Positions 38,677 through 47,825 of a stretch of 64,000 nucleotides of DNA are shown here, piece after piece. The notes beneath the pieces are model-generated. The model did no database searches. It had not been told where the DNA came from and worked only from the letters and a program-made list of their open reading frames with translations. A program made the translations under genes and the position numbers. How positions within the stretch are numbered: position 1 is the first letter of the stretch; every line of letters starts with the position of its first letter. Location: positions 1 through 64,000 of the forward strand of contig NZ_LKBD01000009.1 of assembly GCF_001399975.1 (NCBI RefSeq), given 5' to 3'. This DNA comes from Pseudoalteromonas sp. P1-9. Lineage in GTDB: Bacteria > Pseudomonadota > Gammaproteobacteria > Enterobacterales > Alteromonadaceae.

Positions 38677-40158
38677 TTATTGTGCGTGTTTTTGTAACAC
38701 CAGCTCATTTAAGCAATGCACCACATTACCACTTGCCACTTCCGCTTGCTGGAAATGATGTATGATGCCATCAAAAATACCATCGTCTTTAAGCCAGTCT
38801 TGCTGCACCAGTTCTATGGCTTGGCGTACATGCTGATGCACTGTTTTATGGTGTTTATCAAGCGCTTTAAATGAAGCTAGACGCGAGAATACCGCGTTGC
38901 CTTCCCCGTGATGATACCACTGACCAAGACGGCACTCAGAGTGAGATTCTTGCACAGCATCAGATTCTGCACCAAGCCCGCCTTTTTCAGCGCCAATGTA
39001 GCCATTTTGCATGTAGATGATGTGATCAATTTTAACCAGTGAGGCGAATGCACGATCTTTGGTTTGGCCCACAACATTGATAGTGCGCTCGGCCGATGTG
39101 GCTATAGTGTCAAATTCGGCCGAGAAGGTCGTCATTTCATCGCCAATTTGTTTCGCGCTGTTGCTCACTTCATAGGTTTGCTGCACCATGCTTTCCACGC
39201 GTGAGGTTAGCCCTGAAATAATTGCAGTAATTTCGTCGGTTGATTCACGTGTTTTTACCGCTAAATGACGCACTTCGTCGGCAACTACAGCAAATCCGCG
39301 GCCTGATTCACCAGCACGTGCCGCTTCAATTGCTGCGTTTAACGCCAATAAGTTGGTTTGTTCAGAAATATCGCTAATTAATCGTATTGTTTGCTCGATC
39401 CGGTTACTGTCGTTCGCTAATACATTGGCGGTTTCTTCTACTGTATGCATGCGCTCGTTAACTTGCTCAATAGCATGCTTTAATTCAGCTACGGTTTTAT
39501 GACTAAAATCAGCGCCTTGCTTACTTTCGATAGCCATGGCCGCAACATCGTCCATATCGGCTGATAATGCAGCCATTTGGTGTTGCGTGTCTTTTAAATT
39601 ATCAAGTAAATTGCTGGTGTTAAGGTGGTGCATTTCGCTTAGCAGGCGATTTTGCCTTGCAAAGTTATCGGCTTGTTCCATTGCTTCAATCGCTACATTA
39701 ACGTTATTCATGATGTAAGCGAATTCTCCAGGCAAGCCTTGCACTAATCCCTTGCGATGAAATTCGCGTTTTCCGGCGCGCGAAAAACTGTTCGAAAATT
39801 CTTTAAAATTGGTCTCTACGATATCGAGAAAATCATTTAGCTGCCATGCAACTTGACCAATTTCACCAAGCCCTTTGGTGCGGGTTACTCGCACATGTGT
39901 TTTGCCTGCAATTGCTTCAGTGAGAGTAAGGTGTATTGCTTTTAGCGCGTTAAGTGGGCGTTTTTGATCTTGGTAAGCAAAAAAGGCAAACGCCATGGCC
40001 AGTAGCGGCGATAAGATATTTATTAAGCTGATGCCACTGGTGACTATGCTATTAATGGCAACCAGTAAATTTAAGGCGACAAAGGTTACGCAGGCAATAA
40101 ACAGTTTTTGGCTCAAAAAAGGGATGTTTTTGCTTACATTGCTTGTATGATTTGGCAT
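38677..40158 (-). CDS. Methyl-accepting chemotaxis protein with a C-terminal CZB zinc-sensing domain
   Basis: This 493-residue chemoreceptor has a paired hydrophobic hairpin near the N-terminus (about 17-60) and almost no periplasmic part. A HAMP-like coiled region follows. The signalling hairpin contains [33 protein letters not shown] at about 267-299. The C-terminal CZB (chemoreceptor zinc-binding) domain at about 400-480 has [10 protein letters not shown] and later H-x-x-V-H. It has a strong AAGGAGATT ribosome site and starts 10 bases after a separate PAS gene. The pair looks like an aerotaxis receptor (Aer) split into sensor and transducer. Confidence 0.93.
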   Translation of the reverse strand: MPNHTSNVSKNIPFLSQKLFIACVTFVALNLLVAINSIVTSGISLINILSPLLAMAFAFFAYQDQKRPLNALKAIHLTLTEAIAGKTHVRVTRTKGLGEIGQVAWQLNDFLDIVETNFKEFSNSFSRAGKREFHRKGLVQGLPGEFAYIMNNVNVAIEAMEQADNFARQNRLLSEMHHLNTSNLLDNLKDTQHQMAALSADMDDVAAMAIESKQGADFSHKTVAELKHAIEQVNERMHTVEETANVLANDSNRIEQTIRLISDISEQTNLLALNAAIEAARAGESGRGFAVVADEVRHLAVKTRESTDEITAIISGLTSRVESMVQQTYEVSNSAKQIGDEMTTFSAEFDTIATSAERTINVVGQTKDRAFASLVKIDHIIYMQNGYIGAEKGGLGAESDAVQESHSECRLGQWYHHGEGNAVFSRLASFKALDKHHKTVHQHVRQAIELVQQDWLKDDGIFDGIIHHFQQAEVASGNVVHCLNELVLQKHAQ

Positions 40159-40168
40159 AAAAATCTCC

Positions 40169-40696
40169 TTATTCGGCTGCGTACAGATCTAATACAAAGG
40201 CTTCATAACTGGTGTTGTGGTAGGTTTGCAAATACTCATTTAACCAACACCATGCGCCGTTTGCCCCATCACGTTTGCCATGTTGTGCTTCTACTTGAAG
40301 CATTTTTTGATACACCTCGCTAATTGTTTTTATAGCGGCGTCAGGCGGAGAACGCCTTACAGAAAAGAAGCCTTGTATTTCGCCGTTAACCAGATCAGGT
40401 GTGACATTTGCAAATACCCAATAATAATCGCCATCGGCGGTGAGATTTTTAACAAAACCAAAGAATTCTTGCTTGGCTTTTAGGGTTTTCCACATGCCGT
40501 AATACACACCTCTTGGCATATCTGGGTGACGAATAATGTTATGTGGTTGGCCAATGAGTTTTGATTCAGGAAAGTTACTTACCCGCATAAAGGTGCGATT
40601 GGCGTAAGTAATATTTCCACGGATATCGGTTTTGCTAATGATAAGTTCGTCTTCAGCAAAATGAATTTGCTGTGAAGCGCTTGCTAATTTGGTCAC
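40169..40696 (-). CDS. PAS-domain sensor protein (Aer-like N-terminal module)
   Basis: This 175-residue cytoplasmic protein starts at GTG. One PAS domain (about 15-120) has the Aer-type text [34 protein letters not shown] and [16 protein letters not shown]. In Aer this PAS binds FAD and reports redox state, and several of these motif residues are shared. The C-terminal 55 residues are a separate helical extension. No membrane or signalling domain is present, so it presumably acts through the chemoreceptor encoded 10 bases downstream. FAD binding is inferred from similarity. Confidence 0.9.
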   Translation of the reverse strand: MTKLASASQQIHFAEDELIISKTDIRGNITYANRTFMRVSNFPESKLIGQPHNIIRHPDMPRGVYYGMWKTLKAKQEFFGFVKNLTADGDYYWVFANVTPDLVNGEIQGFFSVRRSPPDAAIKTISEVYQKMLQVEAQHGKRDGANGAWCWLNEYLQTYHNTSYEAFVLDLYAAE

Positions 40697-40997
40697 GACG
40701 GGTGTTCCAACAAATTGATTTAATGACGATATTTTATATTTGTTGGCAAGTGCTAAAACTGCACTAAATCAAAAAATCAGTGCATTTATAAAACTTTGAT
40801 TGTGAAAAGCGTATTTTTTATGTGTTTGATCAAGTTATTTCCACATAATTATTTTAACTATATGTTTAAGTGAGAATTATTCTTCTAAGGCGGGGTGGCA
40901 TTAGTTAAAAAAAACTTAAATGTTAATTAAAAGCCCCTCGCTTAATAGGGTTAAATCAATTAAAATATCGCAAATTTTTTCGCAGTAGTGAGTTGTT
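40697..40997. other. Divergent intergenic region between the PAS gene and yjdM
   Basis: About 300 AT-rich bases with no credible gene. It presumably holds both divergent promoters. No recognisable operator was seen. Confidence 0.45.
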
Positions 40998-41333
40998 ATG
41001 TCGTTACCTCCATGTCCTAGTTGTAAATCAGAATATGTATATCAAGATCAAGATAATCTTGTTTGTCCAGAATGCGCGTTTGAGTGGAACCCTGAGGAGC
41101 AAGCAAAAGAGGACCTTATTGAGGTAAAAGATGCGAACGGCGCATTATTGGTTGAAGGTGATAAAGTTACTGTAATTAAAGACCTAAAAATCAAAGGCAG
41201 TTCGCAAGTAATTAAAATTGGCACCAAAGCGCAAGTTCGTCGCGTGTTTGATAAAAAGGATCACGAGCTTGACTGTAAAGTAGATGGTGTTGGCGAAATG
41301 ATGGTAACCGCGAAGTTCGTTAAAAAAGCATAA
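40998..41333 (+). CDS. yjdM: YjdM/PhnA-type zinc-ribbon protein
   Basis: This 111-residue protein has an N-terminal zinc ribbon (CPSCKSEYVYQDQDNLVCPEC, written here as two CPxC-type knuckles at residues 6-9 and about 23-26). The YjdM domain opens with FEWNPEEQAKED and GDKVTVIKDLKIKGSSQVIK. The family was once called PhnA or alkylphosphonate utilisation protein, but its biochemical role is not established. The length matches the family. It is a single gene ending in a terminator. Confidence 0.93.
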   Translation: MSLPPCPSCKSEYVYQDQDNLVCPECAFEWNPEEQAKEDLIEVKDANGALLVEGDKVTVIKDLKIKGSSQVIKIGTKAQVRRVFDKKDHELDCKVDGVGEMMVTAKFVKKA

Positions 41334-41352
41334 TCGCGTTTCAGATTATTTA

Positions 41353-41389
41353 TAAAAAACGGCAGGCGTAATAGCTTGCCGTTTTTTTA
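41353..41389 (+). terminator. Rho-independent terminator of yjdM
   Basis: The stem AAAACGGCAGGC / GCTTGCCGTTTT includes one G-T pair. It has a GTAATA loop and a seven-base T-run. Confidence 0.87.
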
Positions 41390-41471
41390 TGTCGTTTCAA
41401 TTCAGTTTTAGCAATTTTTCGCAAGCCTATTTAACGGTACTCTTCCATTTTCCTTTGCTTGAGTTCGAAGG

Positions 41472-43742
41472 TTAATTAACCCCTTGCATCATTCTTAGCT
41501 GGTTTACCATTTGCGCTATTTGCCGATCGTTTGGCAGTAAACGCGCAAGGTTTTCGGCATAAAATAACGCTTGCTTAAACTGGTTTAACGCAATGTAACT
41601 TTGGCTCAGGCTATAGCTAATATCCGGATTTTTAGGGGTAATCGCATAGGCCTTTTCAAAATAACGAATAGCTTGGCGAATATTCTTTTGGTCTTGCAGC
41701 AATAACGCGTAAGTGTATAAGTAATTTGCATTTTCAGGTGCAAACCGAGTGGCATTTTCTAGGCTTTGAAGTGCATTTTTCTTTTCATTGCTGCGTATTT
41801 GGCTCATTGCTAATGCGTAGTAAACATCGCTTGCCTCATGATTGACACTGAGCGCCTGCTTAAGAATATTTTGAGCTTTTGATTCATCACCTTGCTGGCG
41901 ATATAAATCGGCAAGGTTTACATACGCTGGCATAAAAATAGGTTCAATTTTTATCGCATCGAAATAGTGCATTTCTGCGGCTTTAGGCTCTGCCAACTCA
42001 AGCGCTAACAAGGCTAAATTAGAGTGTGAAAATCCACGTTCCGCGTTAAATTCTTGGCTTTTTTTGTAATCGTTTAGTGCGGCGTTTAAACGCGTCTTAT
42101 CTTGCTCTGATAGTTCATTTGGAAAGGGCGCGTTCAACATGCCGGCTAGTGCGCGCGCTGCCTCAATACGTATACTGTGGTGAGTTGAATCTAATAAAAC
42201 ATTAAAAAGACGCCAGCGGTCGGTCACTGGATAGGGTGTTGCAGCATTAATCGCGGCGATGTGTTTGAGTGGCGATGGGTCTTTTACTGCCCGCGCAATC
42301 GCAACTAACGCGTTATTACCGGGAGTATCGCGCATACGATTGAGTGCTGAGGCACTAACAATGCTCGAATACTGTTTATCTTGCGCGATACGGGTCAGTA
42401 ATTCAGCGGCGTTTGGCGCACGCTCGTCGGCACGGTGAAAGCTGGTGGCAAAGTGTGCTTTGCCAATATGTTTACTATTTGGGTGCCACGTTTTAATTTG
42501 CGAAACCGCCCAGCTTGCCGTTTGATCTTGGTGACATTGGTTACACGCATTACTGACACCCGTTTTAATCGTTAAATCGGGTCTTGGCACTTTAAAACTG
42601 TGGTCGCGACGGGCATCAACCTGCATGTAAGTCGTGGTGGGCATATGGCAATCTACACATTGGCTGCCAATTTCATTTGTTGTGTGGCCATGATGTTTTG
42701 GTGTATCAAACGTGGTGCTTGCATGGCATTGGGTACAGGTTAAATTACCTTGAAGTTTTAACTTACCACTGTGCGGGTTATGACAATTAGTGCAGGTGAC
42801 ACCTGCTTGGTACATTTTACTTTGCACAAATGAGCCCCAAACATAATTTTCATCCCATACTTGACCATCTACTTGATAGAGCTCAGGGGTTAATAACGCC
42901 GGTTGAAATGCGTTGAAAAAATCATGGGGTCCTTGGCGGTCAGCCAAATTTGATCGTCGGCCGTGACAGGTGGCACACATAGTAACTTGTTTGGATTCTG
43001 TTAAAGGCGAAACACTTTTCATCGTGCCATCAGCCTGGCTTTGAAATAGCGGTGTTTTTTGCCCAATAGCATGGGTAAAGCCTTTGTTTTTGATTTTGTT
43101 ATTACCACTCACCCACTTTAAGTGTTGCTCACTGTCGCCGTGACATGCGTTGCAGCTAACATTAATAGCGGAAAACGTTGAGTTAAAGGTGTTACTTTTA
43201 AAGTCGAAGTTCTTTTGAAAGTCAGTGGAGTGACAATCGGCGCACATATGGTTCCAATTTTGCCCTTTTTGGCTCCAGTGAAAGGCGTCGGTTTTAGTTT
43301 GCTCTGGGTGAAGCACAAACCAGTGCTGACCTCCTTGTTGTTTACTTCGGCTGTCCCATGCAAATGGAAAAAACTGGTAATGACCGTTACCAAAATCAAA
43401 CATATATTGTTGCAAAGGGTGATAGCCAAAGGTATATGCCACGGCGTAAGTTGTTAATTCGCCAGTAAGGTTTGGCATTTCAATATAAAAACCACTGTCT
43501 TTTTTGAAAAAGCGCGCTGTTTGGTTTTGATAAGCTAAGCTTGCGTTGTCAAAGTTACCTAAAATTGACGAGTCGCTTGCGACTTCCATGGCGTGAAAGT
43601 GGTGTGAAGTCTGCCAATCTGCAACTTGGCTTTGGTGGCACGTTGCACATACCTGTTCGGGCTTTTGCGTTGGTAACGCATGAGTAAAGGTACAAAATAC
43701 GCTGTAACTTAGAATAAAAAAAGCGAGCCAAGCCTTAGACAT
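41472..43742 (-). CDS. Exported eight-haem c-type cytochrome with C-terminal TPR repeats
   Basis: This 756-residue periplasmic protein has a signal peptide (about 1-22) and eight CxxCH haem sites: CATCH (32-36), CADCH (about 165), CNACH (about 196), CATCH (about 254), CTNCH (about 315), CTQCH (about 335), CVDCH (about 360) and CNQCH (about 398). A HEAT-like helical stretch follows at about 450-560, then four or five tetratricopeptide repeats at about 570-745. Related proteins belong to the cytochrome c554/multihaem family found in marine bacteria. TPRs suggest protein docking, so it is likely an electron carrier or reductase acting in a complex. No quinol dehydrogenase or partner gene is next to it. 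Substrate unknown. Confidence 0.92.
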   Translation of the reverse strand: MSKAWLAFFILSYSVFCTFTHALPTQKPEQVCATCHQSQVADWQTSHHFHAMEVASDSSILGNFDNASLAYQNQTARFFKKDSGFYIEMPNLTGELTTYAVAYTFGYHPLQQYMFDFGNGHYQFFPFAWDSRSKQQGGQHWFVLHPEQTKTDAFHWSQKGQNWNHMCADCHSTDFQKNFDFKSNTFNSTFSAINVSCNACHGDSEQHLKWVSGNNKIKNKGFTHAIGQKTPLFQSQADGTMKSVSPLTESKQVTMCATCHGRRSNLADRQGPHDFFNAFQPALLTPELYQVDGQVWDENYVWGSFVQSKMYQAGVTCTNCHNPHSGKLKLQGNLTCTQCHASTTFDTPKHHGHTTNEIGSQCVDCHMPTTTYMQVDARRDHSFKVPRPDLTIKTGVSNACNQCHQDQTASWAVSQIKTWHPNSKHIGKAHFATSFHRADERAPNAAELLTRIAQDKQYSSIVSASALNRMRDTPGNNALVAIARAVKDPSPLKHIAAINAATPYPVTDRWRLFNVLLDSTHHSIRIEAARALAGMLNAPFPNELSEQDKTRLNAALNDYKKSQEFNAERGFSHSNLALLALELAEPKAAEMHYFDAIKIEPIFMPAYVNLADLYRQQGDESKAQNILKQALSVNHEASDVYYALAMSQIRSNEKKNALQSLENATRFAPENANYLYTYALLLQDQKNIRQAIRYFEKAYAITPKNPDISYSLSQSYIALNQFKQALFYAENLARLLPNDRQIAQMVNQLRMMQGVN

Positions 43743-43997
43743 AATCCATTATCTTTTTATTGTTTTTCAACCTTATAACAAGTTGTAGCTGCAAACGCAA
43801 AGGCTTAACCTGCACTCGGGTTAAGGTGTTACGCCCACAGGCACCTATGAGCTATGTTGTTTTATAGCTCTCGCTTGATAGTTTTTCTTAGCAAAAGGCA
43901 AATTTGTGCGTCAAAAGCGAGTCTATTGCATCAAGTTTAATGCAGTAATATGTAAAAGGTGCTGCTAGAGAGTAATTTGTGATTTCGAGCTTAGGAC

Positions 43998-44282
43998 TTA
44001 ATGTTTCAAACAACATTGTTTGCTTTTAAAGCGTGAGAGTAATGGAGCATGCGTAAATTTAAGAGTTGTTTTTTTTAACTGTGATTGTTTGCGTCGCGTG
44101 GCGTAAAAGTCGGCTACTTTACTATCAAAATAAATCGCTAAAACCAGCGCAAAGATCGTTAAAGAGGGCGCATACACCAGTGATGCAATTACATCACCTT
44201 TAATGGTTAAGTTGATCATTAATGGCGTTAAAACGACCAATGTAGCAAGTAAACGATAGGAAATTAGAAATATCTGAAACAT
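43998..44282 (-). CDS. Small membrane protein of unknown function
   Basis: This 94-residue protein has two hydrophobic segments (about 3-24 and 30-52) and then a basic cytoplasmic tail (ATRRKQSQLKKTTLKF...). Codon use is in line with neighbouring genes, but there is no recognisable family or operon partner. Confidence 0.5.
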   Translation of the reverse strand: MFQIFLISYRLLATLVVLTPLMINLTIKGDVIASLVYAPSLTIFALVLAIYFDSKVADFYATRRKQSQLKKTTLKFTHAPLLSRFKSKQCCLKH

Positions 44283-44381
44283 GGTAATGGCTCTGTGTAT
44301 AACTGTTTGCGTAATTGCTACTTTAGAGCTAATAAGTGGTCATGACAAAAGGATAATATTCACTCTATGGGTGAATGGCAT

Positions 44382-45281
44382 TCATCTATTTTCAACATAG
44401 AGCTCTGGTGATGTAGTTAGCCAATTTATAAAGCACTGAATATCGTGACGACCTGCGTCTTCTTCTCGGTACACGGCGTAAAGACCACGTTCAAAAGGAA
44501 CAAACTCATTAAACGGTGCAATCAATGATTGGTTTTCCAGCCGTTGATTTTCAAGTGGGAAAATCGCCAACGCCATGCCTAATCCCTGAGTTGCCGCATT
44601 AATTGAAGAGTCGTAATCATTAAAGGTAAGCACGCGTTTTGTGTTGGATAAAGTAATGCCTACAGCACGAGACCATTGTTGCCATACATCGTCCATGTAG
44701 GCTAAATCAATTAACGGCAACTGGTTAACATGCGCTAATTTATTGATTTTATGTTGAGCTAAAAATGGCGCCGAGCAAACCGCAGATACTGATAGGTCAA
44801 GCAGCTTTTGGTGTGTGGTATTGGGCCAATTACCTCGGCCAATGCGAATTGCTAAATCAATGTCGTCGTAGCGCAAATCAGCTACGTGGTTACCGGTTTC
44901 TATTCTGAGTTCAATATCTGGGTGTTTTGCTTGAAATGCGCCTAGTTTTGGAATGATGATGCTACTTGCTAGGGTTGTAAAACACGAGATTTTTAATGCT
45001 TGCGATGAAAACCGGTTGCGGGTTTTACGCGTACCAAGTTCAAAGCAGTCAAGCCCTTGTTGCACGTAATTTAAGTACATTTCTCCTGCAGCGTTTAGTT
45101 CAACACCACGGCTTTTGCGTTGAAATAAACTAAACCCTAATTGCTGCTCAAGTGCTTTTATTTGATGACTTACCGCAGAGGGCGTAATGCATAGCTCATT
45201 ACTGGCCGCTTTAAAGTTTTGGTGACGTGCCGCTGCTTCAAAAATACTCAGTAGATGAAGCGGCGGGTATTTATGTTTCAT
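44382..45281 (-). CDS. LysR-family transcriptional regulator (GcvA/AmpR-like)
   Basis: From the ATG at 45281 (GGTG ribosome-site core upstream; another ATG 12 bases earlier lacks one) the protein has 299 residues. The N-terminal helix-turn-helix reads HLLSIFEAAARHQNFKAASN and then LCITPSAVSHQIKALEQQLG, typical of the GcvA group. The effector domain spans about 92-295. No divergent target gene overlaps its 5' region closely, the nearest being the membrane-protein operon at 45434. The target is unknown. Confidence 0.88.
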   Translation of the reverse strand: MKHKYPPLHLLSIFEAAARHQNFKAASNELCITPSAVSHQIKALEQQLGFSLFQRKSRGVELNAAGEMYLNYVQQGLDCFELGTRKTRNRFSSQALKISCFTTLASSIIIPKLGAFQAKHPDIELRIETGNHVADLRYDDIDLAIRIGRGNWPNTTHQKLLDLSVSAVCSAPFLAQHKINKLAHVNQLPLIDLAYMDDVWQQWSRAVGITLSNTKRVLTFNDYDSSINAATQGLGMALAIFPLENQRLENQSLIAPFNEFVPFERGLYAVYREEDAGRHDIQCFINWLTTSPELYVENR

Positions 45282-45433
45282 CGAAAACACCATGTGAACG
45301 TATTGACTAGCACAATTAATTTACGCTTTAGATGAATTTTATTCAACCTTTAAAGTGCAGTTTCTGTTACACAATTGAGCAAGTCATGGCTTTAGTTTAA
45401 AAACTCGGTACAATAAAAATATGATAATTTTTA

Positions 45434-46081
45434 ATGAGTTGTAAAATGACCGCTGTGAGAAAAATAATAAGCAAGGTGGCGTTTGAGTTAATTGTAATCA
45501 CCTTAGGTGTATTAGTCGCACTTGGCATTAACGCTTGGTACAACACGTATCAACAACGACAACAAGCCGAAGTGTTATTGGGTAAAATTGCTTACGAACT
45601 CACGCAAAACATACAGCGATTAGAAAGTGCAGCAAGTGCTTATAACGATAACATTATTAAGTCGCAGCGTTATGTCGCTGAGCTCGAAGAAACCGGTGAA
45701 TCGCCAAGGTTTGAGTTTGTATTAAAAATGCTCAACGTTGATCAAGGGGCATGGCGTTTTTCACAAAGTCGTGAGGAGTTAAATACCTTACCTGTTGAGC
45801 TGTTAATCGCGCTTGATCTTGCCAATCGTAGTAATACTGAAGCCAAACACATGGTGAACACCTTTATTTTTGAAGGCCATGACGATTTAAGTGAATTCTC
45901 CGATAGCGATTTAAATGAACGTTACTTAGACGGTGTGGAGCGCGAATTTAAACAAATTAAGTTTTATGTGGATTATGCGTTAATGAGTTCACAGCAAGCG
46001 CTTTCACGCTTAAAAGAATACCGCGCTACTGGCAAATTAGTCGCTCGTAAAGAGAATGTAACCCTCTCGACAGAACTGTAA
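45434..46081 (+). CDS. Membrane-anchored protein of unknown function
   Basis: This 215-residue protein has one N-terminal membrane helix (about 13-36, FELIVITLGVLVALGINAWY). A long, mostly helical periplasmic domain with coiled-coil character follows (YNTYQQRQQAEVLLGKIAYEL). The opening resembles DUF6090-type proteins of marine bacteria. An alternative ATG at 45446 is in frame. It lies three bases upstream of the next frame and likely forms an operon with the lipoprotein and GNAT genes. Confidence 0.7.
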   Translation: MSCKMTAVRKIISKVAFELIVITLGVLVALGINAWYNTYQQRQQAEVLLGKIAYELTQNIQRLESAASAYNDNIIKSQRYVAELEETGESPRFEFVLKMLNVDQGAWRFSQSREELNTLPVELLIALDLANRSNTEAKHMVNTFIFEGHDDLSEFSDSDLNERYLDGVEREFKQIKFYVDYALMSSQQALSRLKEYRATGKLVARKENVTLSTEL

Positions 46082-46120
46082 TACATGAAAGTACTTTTCG
46101 ATATTGATAAGGATATCACT

Positions 46121-46534
46121 TTGAAAAATTGGGTATGTGCATTGACTGTTACTGTGTTAGCTGGATGTGGTTATTTCGGAGCCCCAGTGCACGAATTTGA
46201 TTCTACGGCTAAACAACTTAATTTAACTAATACTGTTGAAGGGTCGTGGCAGCGGGTTTGTTTTATTACGCCATACACAGATAATCAGCGAGCCCAGAAG
46301 GTGTTAGGGTTTAGCTTCGATGTTGAAAAATTAACTCGTATTAAAAATAATGACGGCGTGACTCTGCTAGTTTTTATCGAGGACAATCAAGTAGAACATT
46401 ATTTTGAAACACCACGCAGCAATATTGATTTTACAAGACTTACGCCTATATGCATTGACCGTGAAAAAGCCCATTTTAAACTAGAAAGTAACAGCAACTG
46501 GACCCGCGCGGTTTTTAGCGGCAAAGGAGAGTAA
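46121..46534 (+). CDS. Small lipoprotein of unknown function, probable TTG start
   Basis: The open frame begins with an ATG at 46085, but that start has no ribosome site and gives an odd acidic N-terminus (MKVLFDIDKDIT) for an exported protein. TTG at 46121 is preceded by AAGGA six bases upstream and yields the compact lipoprotein leader (M)KNWVCALTVTVLAGC with lipobox LAGC, so I favour it (137 residues). The mature domain contains two further Cys residues (RVCFIT and PICIDR) in a beta-rich fold. The family is not recognised. It is sandwiched in an operon between the membrane protein and GNAT genes. Confidence 0.65.
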   Translation: MKNWVCALTVTVLAGCGYFGAPVHEFDSTAKQLNLTNTVEGSWQRVCFITPYTDNQRAQKVLGFSFDVEKLTRIKNNDGVTLLVFIEDNQVEHYFETPRSNIDFTRLTPICIDREKAHFKLESNSNWTRAVFSGKGE

Positions 46535-46540
46535 GCCCCT

Positions 46541-47008
46541 ATGGTTTCGATTGAAAAGTTGAATCAAACCCATCTGAATCGACTGGCGAACGTAACATTG
46601 GCAAGTGAGCAATTAAAGTTTGCTTGCAGTGCTAAGGAGTTTATTCAAGAAGCAAATCCAGCGGTGCATTTACATGTAATTAAACAGCATGATGAGATCA
46701 TTGGCTTTTTTAAGCTCGATACCCATTACAGCAAGCATTACGATTTTTGCCCAACTGACGGTTTAGGGCTGAGATCGTTTGTAATTGATGAGAAGCAACA
46801 AGGAAATGGCTTAGGTAAGCAGGCGATTGCTGCATTACTTAAATATTTAACGCAGTACTACGGCGATTATAATTGGCTTTACCTAACCGTTAATTGTAAA
46901 AATGCCATTGCACAACGCTGCTATCAAAAAAGCGGTTTTACTGAGGCTGAATCCCTTTATTTAGGTGGTCCTGTTGGCCCGCAACACATTATGTATAAAG
47001 CGTTATAA
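46541..47008 (+). CDS. GNAT-family N-acetyltransferase
   Basis: This 155-residue protein has the acetyl-CoA motif SFVIDEKQQGNGLGKQAI. The closing CKNAIAQRCYQKSGFTEAE segment is common to small-molecule and aminoglycoside-like GNATs. It starts six bases after the lipoprotein stop, preceded by AAAGGAGAG, so it is co-transcribed. The substrate is unknown. Confidence 0.88.
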   Translation: MVSIEKLNQTHLNRLANVTLASEQLKFACSAKEFIQEANPAVHLHVIKQHDEIIGFFKLDTHYSKHYDFCPTDGLGLRSFVIDEKQQGNGLGKQAIAALLKYLTQYYGDYNWLYLTVNCKNAIAQRCYQKSGFTEAESLYLGGPVGPQHIMYKAL

Positions 47009-47125
47009 GCAACCAATAATCAGTTTCACGTTAACGCGTTACAACAATATTTACAGATTAATCTGTAAAAATCGCTTTCTATTTTAACTGGTTGGATATA
47101 CAGTAAAAATAAAAGGAATGCGATT

Positions 47126-47479
47126 ATGAAATATACAGGTAGTTGTCACTGCAAAGCGGTGCAATTTGAATTTGAAAGTCTACCTATTAAAGATGCGTTG
47201 CAATGCAATTGCTCAATTTGCATTCGTAAAAATGCGATAATGTCTAAACATTACGTTAGCGCGCAGCAGTTTACATTGATTTCTGGCAAGGATGATTTGA
47301 ATACCTATCATTGGGGTGATCACGATGTAAATCATCATTTTTGCAAACACTGCGGCATTTATCCGTTCCACGACACCCTATACAAACCGGGCGAGTATCG
47401 TTTGAACCTGGGTTGTGTTGATAATCTTGAGCCGCGTGAATTAACAATTACCTATTTTGATGGTCGCAATGAATTGTAG
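47126..47479 (+). CDS. GFA-family (glutathione-dependent formaldehyde-activating-like) zinc protein
   Basis: This 117-residue protein has the zinc cysteines CHCKAVQFEF, CNCSICIRKNAIM and CKHCGIYPFH, matching the GFA/CENP-V fold. The name comes from one enzyme of the family, and most bacterial members have unknown substrates. The ATG has AAAGGAATGCG before it. It is a single-gene unit. Confidence 0.93.
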   Translation: MKYTGSCHCKAVQFEFESLPIKDALQCNCSICIRKNAIMSKHYVSAQQFTLISGKDDLNTYHWGDHDVNHHFCKHCGIYPFHDTLYKPGEYRLNLGCVDNLEPRELTITYFDGRNEL

Positions 47480-47606
47480 CGAGATGGGTTGTTGAGCTTT
47501 ATTTTTGATTGATAAAAGTGAACGTAAAGTTCGTATTAATTAATTTTATTGTTAGCGGCGAGTTGCTCATAATAGCCTTGTTACTTGGATAACACTGGAG
47601 AACAAA

Positions 47607-47717
47607 ATGAGTACATTAATCAATTCGTTAAAACAAGCACTGACGCAACCAGCGACGGCATCAAAGCAGGTATGCAATTACCCGAACAATTACTACGGCG
47701 ACCAATGTTGTAAATAA
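47607..47717 (+). CDS. 36-residue Cys-containing peptide in its own transcription unit
   Basis: A short frame with a good ribosome site (CTGGAG, six bases before the ATG) encodes a 36-residue peptide. Its N-terminal half is polar and helical (MSTLINSLKQALTQP). The C-terminal end VCNYPNNYYGDQCCK holds three Cys, three Tyr and three Asn. It has no hydrophobic signal peptide. A leader-like helix followed by a Cys/Tyr/Asn-rich tail resembles precursors of modified peptides, but no modification enzyme is nearby, so that is speculation. Upstream is an AT-rich promoter-like stretch with CATAAT near 47568, and downstream a compound hairpin with a T-rich tail, so it looks like an independent unit. Confidence 0.6.
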   Translation: MSTLINSLKQALTQPATASKQVCNYPNNYYGDQCCK

Positions 47718-47748
47718 TTGCTTAACTGAAAATTGCGACAATATAATG

Positions 47749-47796
47749 CACTGCTTACGCTGGAAGCCAGCTGAAAAGCAGTGTATTTTACCTTTT
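47749..47796 (+). terminator. Compound hairpin terminator after the 36-residue peptide gene
   Basis: An outer stem CACTGCTT / AAGCAGTG encloses an inner stem GCTGG / CCAGC, followed by TATTTTACCTTTTT. It lies 31 bases after the peptide stop and before the preferred start of nth at 47826. Confidence 0.75.
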
Positions 47797-47825
47797 TAGT
47801 TTTGATCGTTAGGGATGTTGTAGTT

